DNA of 64,000 nucleotides from positions 47,433,563 through 47,497,562 of the forward strand of contig NC_059080.1 of assembly GCF_020497125.1 (NCBI RefSeq). The letters are read 5' to 3'. Under the pieces are notes generated by a model. That model did no database searches. It was given only the letters and a program-made list of their open reading frames with translations, and was not told where the DNA came from. Of the stretch, positions 57,075 through 64,000 are shown in pieces. The position numbers and the translations under genes are program-made. How positions within the stretch are numbered: position 1 is the stretch's first letter; each line of letters opens with the position of its first letter. This stretch comes from Mauremys mutica (Eukaryota; Chordata; Testudines; Geoemydidae).

Positions 57075-57770
57075 TTAACTTTTTAGGATATCATTAATAT
57101 TGATTGTAGTACAACTCTCAATACCTACCCAACGTGGTAGGCACTCCACAGACAAATAAAAGACACAATCCTTGCCCCAGTGAGCTTCACGTTTGTTTAC
57201 TTTCTTGAAGACATTTGTGTTAGAAATACTGTGAGCACACGAGTGAATGCTGATATTCCAAATATAAAAGCACATCTCTAAGTAACTGAGATCTGCTTTT
57301 GAGACCAGAATAGCTAGAAGCTGACAATGGTAACATTGCTGTGGCCAGCGGATTATAAACTCTAGTGCTGTACTGAGTGAGGATAAAAGCACAGCAAGCA
57401 TGAATTTACACAAGATGTTAATGTTTACCAGGTGAGCATAAATAGAAAGCAAAGAGAGCCAAATACCACTCTCAATTACACTGGTGAGAATCTGAAATAA
57501 CTTCACTGACTTTAAACAAAATTTAAAACACATTGTGAGTTTTGGCTTGAAAATAGATAATTTTTCAATCAAGAATGGTCCTATTTTTGACAGAAAACCC
57601 ACAACAAATCTGTTTTCGCACCAAATCCAACCACTTTTGCAAATATGCAATGAAGCCCATCAGCATCAAACACTGAGGTTTTGGAATTTCAGTGTGACTG
57701 TTTCACTACCCTAAACCAACAGACTCAGTTCTGCATCTCCACTGTGGAGTGAGCCATGGATTGCTCATAC
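57075..57770. other. Intron of the ZNF185-like gene
   Basis: AT-rich intron. The 191-codon minus-strand open frame at 57075-57650 is the longest here, but it has no splice-site support, no family features and a non-coding composition, so I leave it out as a gene. Confidence 0.4.
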
Positions 57771-57833
57771 CTGCTGTAGCGTGGAGATAACTCACGGCTG
57801 TTCACATACTCCTTCACAAAGAGGATCCCTTTG
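57771..57833 (-). CDS. ZNF185: ZNF185-like protein, FVKEYVN exon
   Basis: A 63-bp exon with acceptor CCATCCTTCTCTAG and donor TACAGCAG, then GTATGAG. One base completes a codon, then KGILFVKEYVNSRELSPRYS. The FVKEYVN motif is a feature I associate with the C-terminal region of ZNF185. Phase 2 at both ends and a length divisible by three make it a symmetric exon. A TG-repeat (57909-57926) lies just upstream in the intron. Confidence 0.85.
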
Positions 57834-58106
57834 CTAGAGAAGGATGGAGACAGTAACAGAAACATTCACATCAGAGGAGTCAGGAACTAATGGAAGTGTG
57901 AGACACAATGTGTGTGTGTGTGTGTGCACACGCATGTGCATGGAAAGGGGGAAGGTGGGATGCAGGTGCTCTTGGATTATCACTGAATCGCAATTTACAT
58001 TCAGTTTGACCATTTCCAACAATCTCAGGATTTAATAGCCATTAGCTCTCTCTTGCTCTCTCTGTCCTTTAACATTAAAAACCTACTACCTAGTGATACT
58101 TAAGAA

Positions 58107-58831
58107 CAGGGCCGCCCAGAGGGGGGGGCAAAGGGGGCAATTTGCCCCGGGCCCCGGGCTCCGCAGGGGCCCCCAAGAGAAGAGCAGAGGCTCCTGCCTC
58201 CGCCCCTCTCCTGGAGCCTCAGTGTCTCCGGCGGGGCCCCTGAGCCCCGCCCCGCTCAGAGCCGTGTGGTGAGGGGGCGGGGCTGGGAGCTCCAACGGGG
58301 CCTGAGCCCCGCCCCGCTCAGAGTGGCGTGGGGAGGGGGCGGGGCAGCTGCCTCCGCTCGGCGTGGAGCTCACAGCCCCGTCCCCTCACCACGCGGCTCT
58401 GAGCGGGACGGAGCGGGACGGAGCTCAGGCCCCGCCGGAGACGTGCTCGGTAAGAGGCTGGGGCCGGGGCCGGTACCGGGGCGGGGGGGAGGAGCGGGAC
58501 CCGCCGGGGGCGGGGCCGGAACCGGGACCGGGGGGGGGGAAGCGGGACCCGCCGCCGAAGCGCAGCCCGGTCTTTGGCGGCGGGGGGCCCCTTCTGTTCC
58601 GGGACCCGCCGCCTAAGGGCCCGGAAGGCCCGCGGCGGGGACCCCCCCCCGCCACCGAATTACCGCCGAAGACCGGGCTGCGCTTCGGCGGCGGTCCCGC
58701 TTCGGCGGCAATTCGGCAGCGGGGGGCTCCCGCCGCGGGTCTTCGGGGCACTTTGGCGGCGGGTCCCGGAACGGAAGGGCCCCCCCCGCCGCCGAAGACC
58801 CCGGGCCCCCGGAATCCTCTGGGCGGCCCTG
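58107..58831. mobile_element. GC-rich hAT MITE, 725 bp, perfect 8-bp target duplication
   Basis: Flanked by CTTAAGAA at 58099-58106 and 58832-58839. Ends CAGGGCCGCCCAGAGG and its exact inverse (CCTCTGGGCGGCCCTG). The interior is extremely GC-rich, with repeated CCGCCGAAG/CTTCGGCGG units between 58540 and 58800 in both orientations. Its CpG density is high for a repeat of this age. All four open frames over it are composition artefacts. Inserted in a ZNF185-like intron. Confidence 0.9.
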
Positions 58832-58839
58832 CTTAAGAA

Positions 58840-59852
58840 TGATTGTCATTGCGAATTGATGGTTATCCTTTGTGCTGTTTTTCTTGCAGATCAGGAAACG
58901 GAACGTCCTTGCACTTGTGTTGTCCCCCCCCCCCACACACTTTGTAATGCTCTCTTCAAAGTGACCTGCCCCCCATGTGTCTGTACTTCTGTCACAGATC
59001 CTACACAAGACATCATTCCTGCCAGCACACTCCCAGAGCTTGTGAGAATGAGCTAATCAGAGGCCGAGTTCAAGTAACCCATCTTTCTCCATGGTTCATT
59101 TTCATGGCTGCCTTTGGGCTACAACTAATCCTTTCTTCTTATGTGATCAAATTAAGCTGTGTTCCAGCTAAGGAAAGAAAAACAGAGCCTTTTCCTTTTG
59201 CATAGACTCTTCCAGAGCCAGCATCTCACACGAGCACTCTCTGCTTGTACAGTGATAGTTATCATAAACAGTGTGGCACTATGCCAGGGGCACTCCAACA
59301 CTAGCCAACAGATGCCCACATTGTCATCTTAGCAGGAGTTTGAAAGCTGCAGATAATTTGCATTAAATGGACCAATTTCAGCTTTAAGGTGCAGCCTGTG
59401 GAGATTACATGTGCCAGTATGCAGTACCCTGGCTCGGCCAAGTTTACCTGACTAGGGCACTGTGGTCCTGCAGGTCAACCTTCTATAATAAAGCTACGGA
59501 TGCCTATATGCTACACTGGCCCCCTGCAGCTGTATTTCGGCCTTGCCTACACTATGCAATGCCTTTGCAGAATCACCCCTCTTCAAAAGTGAGTCCAGTT
59601 TGACAGACTGGCCTGTGATCCAAATGGAATCAGAGCATTCCAATCCGGGGCTAAGTGAGCAGAGCAGGAAGGTTTGCAAGCTGCATCACTTCATTAGGTC
59701 ATTCCATATTTTAGAGCTCAAAATATTTATCAGCCACATGAAACAGAACAGGTGAAGTCTACTCAGTGGGCCAAATTCTAGCTTTATCTTCTATCCTATC
59801 ACCACAGTATCTAAGCACAGTGTATGCTCATAGGGCTCCTATTTCACTGCAG
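58840..59852. other. Intron of the ZNF185-like gene
   Basis: Ordinary sequence between the GC-rich MITE and the CR1. A 12-base C run is at about 58926. No exon was recognised although ZNF185 relatives have many small exons, so some could be missed. Confidence 0.4.
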
Positions 59853-62007
59853 TAGAATCATAGAATCATAGAATCTCAGGGTTGGAAGGGACCTCAGGAG
59901 GTCATCTAGTCCAACCCCCTGATCAAACCCAACTAAATCATCCCAGCCAGGGCTTTGTCAAGCCTGACCTTAAAAACCTATAAGGAAGGAGATTCCACCA
60001 CCTCCCTAGGTAACCCATTCCAGTGCTTCACCACCCTCCTAGTGAAAAAGCTTTTCCTAATGTCCAACCTAAACCTCCCCCTCTGCAACTTGAGACCATT
60101 ACTCCTTGTTCTGTCATCTTCTACCACTGAGAACAGTCTAGATCCATCCTCTTTGGAACCCCATTTCAGGTAGTTGAAAGCAGCTATCAAATCCCCCCTC
60201 ATTCTTCTCTTCTGCAGGCTAAACAATCTCAGTTCCCTCAGCCTCTCTTCGTAAGTCATGTGCTCCAGCCCCCTAATATTTTTTGTTGCCCTCCGCTGGA
60301 CTCTCTCCAATTTATCCACATCCTTCTTGTAGTGTGGGGCCCAAAACTGGACACAGTACTCCAAATGAGGCCTCACCAGTGCTGAATAGAGGGGAATGAT
60401 CACATCCCTCGATCTGCTGGAAATGCCCCTACTTATACAAGCCAAAATGCCATTAGCCTTCTTGGCAACAAGGGCACACTGTTGACTCATATTCAGCTTT
60501 TCGTCCACTGCAACCCCTAGGTCCCTTTCTGCAGAACTGCTGCCCAGCCATTCGGTCCCTAGTCTATAGCAGTGCATGGGATTCTTCCGTCCTAAATGCA
60601 GGACTCTGCACTTGTCCTTGTTGAACCTCATCATATTTCTTTTGGCCCAATCCTCTAATTTGTCTAGGTCCCTCTGTATCCTATCCCTACTCTCCAGCGT
60701 ATCAACCACTCCTCCCAGTTTAGTGTCATCTGCAAACTTGCTAAGGGTGCAGTCCACACCATCCTCCAGATCGTTAATGAAGATATTGAACAAAACCAGC
60801 CCCAGCACCGACCCTTGGAGCACTCCACTTGATACCGGCTGCCAACTAGACATGGAACCATTGATTACTACCCGTTGAGCCCGACCATCTAGCCAGTTTT
60901 CTATCCACCTTACCGTCCATTCATCCAGCCCAGACTTCTTTAACTTGCTAGCAAGAATACTGTGGGAGACTGTATCAAAAGCTTTGCTAAAGTCCAGAAA
61001 TAGCACATCCACTGCTTTCCCCTCATCCACAGAGCCGGTTATCTCATCATAGAAGGCAATTAGGTTAGTCAGGCATGACTTGCCCTTGGTGAATCCATGC
61101 TGACTGTTCCTGATCACTTCCCCTCCTTTAAGTGGTTCAGAATTGATTCCTTGAGGACCTGTTCCATGATTTTTCCAGGGACTGAGGTGAGACTGACTGG
61201 CCTGTAGTTCCCTGGATCTTCCTTCTTCCCTTTTTTAAAGATGGGCACTACATTAGCTTTTTTCCAGTCATCCGGGACCTCCCCCGATTGCCATGATTTT
61301 TCAAAGATAATGGCCAATGGCTCTGCAATCTCATCGGCCAACTCCTTTAGCACCCTCGGATGCAGCACATCCGGCCCCATGGACTTGTGCTCGTCCAGCT
61401 TTTCTAAATAGTCCCGAACTACTTCTTTCTCCACAGAGAGCTGGTCACCTCCTCCCCATACTGTGCTGCAGAGTGCAGCTGTCTGGGAGCTGACCTTGTC
61501 TGTGAAGACAGAGGCAAAAAAAGGATTGAGTACACTAGCTTTCTCCACATCCTCTGTCACTAGGTTCCCTCCCTCATTCAGCAAGGGGCCCACACTTTCC
61601 TTGACTTTCTTCTTGTTGCTAACATACCTGAAGAAACCCTTCTTGTTACTCCTAACATCTCCGGCTAGCTGCAACTCCAAGTGTGATTTGGCCTTCCTAA
61701 TTTCACTCCTGCATGCCTGAACAATACTTTTATACTCCTCCCTGGTTATTTGTCCAATCTTCCACTTCTTGTAAGCTGTTTTTTTGTGTTTAAGACGAGC
61801 AAGGATTTCACTGTTAAGCCAAGCTGGTCGCCTGCCATATTTACTTTTCTTCCTACACATCGGGATGGTTTGTTCCTGCAACCTCAATAAGGATTCTTTA
61901 AAATACAGCCAGCTTTCCTCGACTCCTTTCCCCGTCATGTTATTCTCCCAGGGGACCTTGCCCATCAGTTCCCTGAGGGAGTCGAAGTCTGCTTCAGTAG
62001 GAGCCAT
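59853..62007 (-). mobile_element. CR1 LINE, minus strand, well preserved, 5'-truncated
   Basis: The CR1 terminus reads on the plus strand TAGAATCATAGAATCATAG at 59853-59871, followed by the conserved 3' tail. ORF2 coding follows up to about 62007, where similarity ends. The copy is 5'-truncated and lacks the endonuclease. It interrupts the ZNF185-like intron between the 57.8 and 62.1 kb exons, 104 bp from the latter. It closely resembles the plus-strand CR1 at 24-26 kb. Confidence 0.9.
59978..62007 (-). pseudogene. CR1 ORF2 reverse transcriptase with a single frameshift
   Basis: Two long minus-strand frames, 61114-62007 (297 codons) and 59978-61117 (379 codons), are one ORF2 separated by a single missing A in the GGGGAAAGTGA context at about 61117; the 24.6 kb copy has the base. 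Motifs in order: [47 protein letters not shown], motif [12 protein letters not shown] with its Asp intact, FADDTKLGG, and [15 protein letters not shown]. It continues past the region where the 24 kb copy is broken. The endonuclease half is missing, so even without the frameshift it would not be autonomous. Confidence 0.9.
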
Positions 62008-62110
62008 TCACATGCATCAGGGACAGGATGTGGCTCTCTGTGAGGATCTGTGCATGAGAAGAGAATTGCTCAGGATAACAAACACAGGGTAAGTCTTCTC
62101 CACTCTTTAC

Positions 62111-62212
62111 CTTGCAGTGCTGGGGCTGGACTTGTGTCCCACGGCTGATGAACTGTGGTACTGAGAGCTGGCAGTAGACATGGAGATCCTCTCACTTGAA
62201 GCTGAGGGAAGC
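62111..62212 (-). CDS. ZNF185: ZNF185-like protein, upstream Ser-rich exon
   Basis: A 102-bp exon with acceptor CCCTCTCTTGCCAG and donor GCAAG, then GTAAAG. In the phase required by the next exon it reads LPSASSERISMSTASSQYHS and on to HKSSPSTA, Ser-rich as in ZNF185 linkers. Phase 2 at both ends, length divisible by three. Joining to the 57.8 kb exon gives ...STASKGILFVKEYV. Other small exons between them cannot be excluded. The longer open frame over it (62070-62270) is in another phase and reads through both splice sites. Confidence 0.65.
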
Positions 62213-62837
62213 CTGGCAAGAGAGGGAAAAGGCTAAAAACACCTGGAACCTGAATTGCAGCAGGTGTCATGTCTGTATGCTAGGAGAGAATGGATAAGCA
62301 AGAACACAATGACATTGTTTCAAAGGTGTGGGACAATATTAAGTCCCTCAGTTGCATGAAATAGCATCCTGATTCATATTTTGTCACAGGTAACATAGGC
62401 TCATGTCCCTTCCCACACCTGACACACAACATCTTAGGGCATGGCTACACTTGTGAGTTAGAGCGCATTAAAGCAGCCCAGTGTGCTCTAACTCACGACA
62501 TGTCCACACTGGAAAGGCACGTAGAGCACTCTGACTCCGCAGCTAGAGCGCTCCTGGTACTCCACCTTGGCAAGTGGAATAATGTTTGATGTGCCCCACT
62601 GGAGCACCATGGCTCCAGTGTGGACACCCTGGTCTGTTAATGTGCTCTGATCAGCCTCCAGAAGTGTCCCACAATGCCTGTTCTAGCCACTCTGGTCACC
62701 AGTTTGAACTCTACTGCCCTGCCCTCAGGTGATCAACCATCAGACCCACCCTTTAAATTCTCTGGGAATTTTGAAAATCCCCTTCCTGTTTGCTCAGCCA
62801 GGTGTGGAGTGCTCTCAGCGAATCTTTCCAGGTGACC

Positions 62838-63362
62838 ATGCCTCCACGTGCCAGGTGATCCCCAGTATGGAGCAATGGCGATATGCTGGACCTCATCAAT
62901 GTTTGGGGGAGGAAGCTGTCCAGTCCCAGCTGTGCTCCAGCTATAGGAATTATGATACCTTCAGGCAGATATCAAGGGACATGATGAAAAGGGGCCATGA
63001 CCGGGATGCTCTGCAGTGCAGGGTTAAAGTGAAGGAGCTGAGGAATGCCTACTGCAAAGCCCGCAAGGCAAACAGCCGCTCCAGTGCTGCCCCCGCGACC
63101 TGCCGTTTTTACAAAGAGCTGGATGCGATACTTGGGGGCGACCCCACCTCCACTCCAAGTACCACCATGGACACTTCAGAGCCCAGTCCAACAAAGCAGG
63201 AGGAGGAGGAGGAACAAAGCGGGAGCGAGGGTGCTGAGGAGGAGGAAGACACCCCGGCATCCCTAGATGCATGCAGCCAGGAGCTGTTCTCAAGCCAGGA
63301 GGAAGGTAGCCAGTCACGGCGGCCGGTGCTTGGGGAAGGACAAACACCAGAGGAGGTTCCCA
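62838..63362 (+). pseudogene. Harbinger Myb/SANT-like protein exon 1, broken
   Basis: The likely original start (ATG at 62838, MPPRAR) is followed by TGA at codon 7. A one-base loss near 62908 shifts the frame before EEAVQSQL. After it, the frame is open through NYDTFRQISRDMMKRGHDRD, QCRVKVKELRNAYCKARK and CRFYKELDAILGGDP to an acidic EEEEEQSGSEGAEEEE tail. The donor (GTTCCCA, then GTAAGC) at 63363 is in phase 1, the same phase as in the 42.5 kb copy. The frame at 63267-63980 is a shadow. Confidence 0.75.
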
Positions 63363-63440
63363 GTAAGCGGCTTTTATTTTGGGAAGGAAGTTATTTGGTG
63401 CAGGCTCTTGGGGCGAGGAGGGTTAGGGCTGCATGCATGC

Positions 63441-63742
63441 CTAGATGCGGAATATGGCGTTGATGTGCTCTCTCACATCGTGGTAATCGGTCTCAGTGAT
63501 CTCTTCAAAGGTCTCAGCGAGAACTTGGGCAATGCGCTGAGCAGGTTTCGTGGGAGAGCCACTGTGGTCCTTGTCCCAGTCAGGCTAACATGTCCACGCC
63601 ACTGTGCCATGAGGGGCGGGGGAACCACTGCTGCACACAGGCAAGCTGTATATGGGCCAGGGCAGAAGCCACATTGTAGTAGAAGACCCTCCCTTGCTTC
63701 CCAGATCACCCTCAGTAGTGAGATATCTTCCAGGATGAACTC
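63441..63742 (-). pseudogene. Antisense coding exon in the second Harbinger, frameshifted copy
   Basis: On the minus strand, after the acceptor TTTTCCACAG the sequence reads EFILEDISLLRVIWEAREG, PGPYTACLCAAVVPPPLMAQ, WRGHVSLTG and ALPRNLL. It then shifts frame to RIAQVLAETFEEITETDYHD and ends INAIFRI with TAG at 63443-63441. It aligns with the 43106-43408 exon (RVTEGDRERMLHES, PGAYAAMLVKAML, WRGKVCYHG, ALPWNL, LQESFVEISQEDF) without gaps after RV until the frameshift. Position and strand relative to the Myb exon are the same. Function unknown. Confidence 0.55.
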
Positions 63743-64000
63743 CTGTGGAAAATGTGGGGACAGTGTTGAGTATAGGGGCCCCCTGCAGCTGTTGGCTCTC
63801 CCCAAGGCAGAGGACAGTACAGTCATGAAAGAATCAGTCCCCCTTAATCCTGTGCTTACTCACCATTTTGGGACTCCCGGGGGTTATGTGCGCTCGCTTT
63901 GGGATGGGCAAATTGTGCTATTGTGTAGACTGTGCTTGCTCTCCTTAAGTACGGGGGAATCATTGCTCTGTCTGGTGTGAACGATGCTACCTCTGTTAAG

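Larger units (their letters stand above)
62434..64000. mobile_element. Second PIF/Harbinger transposon, cut by the window end
   Basis: Left end TTAGGGCATGGCTACACTTG resembles the 42.1 kb Harbinger end. It is followed by a Myb/SANT-like exon on the plus strand and by an antisense exon that matches the one at 43.1 kb. The transposase, expected further right on the minus strand, lies outside the window. The element interrupts or adjoins the ZNF185-like gene just upstream of its 62.1 kb exon. Overall it is more decayed than, and clearly diverged from, the first copy. Confidence 0.75.

Noticed and set aside
57075..57650. 191-codon minus-strand open frame in the ZNF185-like intron
   Set aside because: No splice support, no domain, and composition like the surrounding AT-rich intron.
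58086..59056. Several frames over 100 codons in the GC-rich MITE
   Set aside because: Pro/Gly/Arg-rich products of a CpG-dense, partly palindromic repeat; exact target duplications show it is a MITE.
63267..63980. 237-codon plus-strand frame in the second Harbinger
   Set aside because: Opposite strand of the antisense exon and overlapping the Myb exon in another frame; no domain.

Overview
The window looks like genomic DNA of a cryptodire turtle. The best marker is a tRNA-derived SINE at about 5594 whose 3' tail is the CR1 LINE tail, as in the known tortoise Pol III SINEs. Several CR1 fragments, two PIF/Harbinger elements with 'GTCTACAC'-type ends, many hAT MITEs and solo LTRs fit this. The species cannot be named from the sequence alone. 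Most open reading frames here are shadows or transposon remains; the host genes are visible only as short spliced exons.

Host genes, both on the minus strand. (1) A SLAIN-motif gene: a CpG-island promoter and probable untranslated first exon near 32.0-32.5 kb, a possible small second exon at 30.2 kb, a large coding exon at 28.4-29.1 kb with an N-terminal coiled coil, and a second coding exon at 5.3-5.4 kb. The two coding exons join in phase to give the family's W-L-Y-V-S-P-R-K motif, and the gene continues past the left edge. (2) The 3' half of a ZNF185-like gene: five exons between 62.2 and 53.2 kb that join in phase, ending in a complete LIM domain and a stop codon. The 5' part lies beyond the right edge or was not recognised. 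The two genes lie in the same orientation about 20 kb apart, a pairing that resembles SCEL-SLAIN1 on human 13q22.

Mobile DNA by region. 0-5 kb: intron with a Harbinger-like MITE and a hAT MITE with perfect 8-bp target duplications. 5.5-9.5 kb: SINE, solo LTR, head-to-head CR1 fragments. 10-21 kb: MITEs, a solo LTR (13.0-14.1 kb), a second LTR-like element (16.0-16.6 kb), a Tigger-like MITE. 21.9-23.5 kb: a fold-back hAT carrying two inverted copies of its transposase C-terminus. 24.0-25.9 kb: a CR1 with a damaged reverse transcriptase. 27.2 kb: a palindromic hAT MITE. 32.7-37.7 kb: GC-rich repeats and a LINE 5' region with an open 506-codon ORF1 but no ORF2. 39.3-48.7 kb: a hAT that contains an RTE-like LINE fragment and a full Harbinger, which itself contains a hAT MITE. 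49-59 kb: MITEs, CR1 ends and a solo LTR among ZNF185-like exons. 59.9-62.0 kb: a well-preserved CR1 on the minus strand. 62.4-64 kb: a second, more decayed Harbinger cut by the window end.

The Harbinger elements carry a two-exon Myb/SANT-like gene on one strand and a DDE transposase on the other. Both copies also keep an antisense coding exon inside the Myb-gene intron that aligns between them without gaps for about 70 residues. I cannot assign it to the usual two-gene Harbinger plan, and it is the best candidate here for something undescribed.
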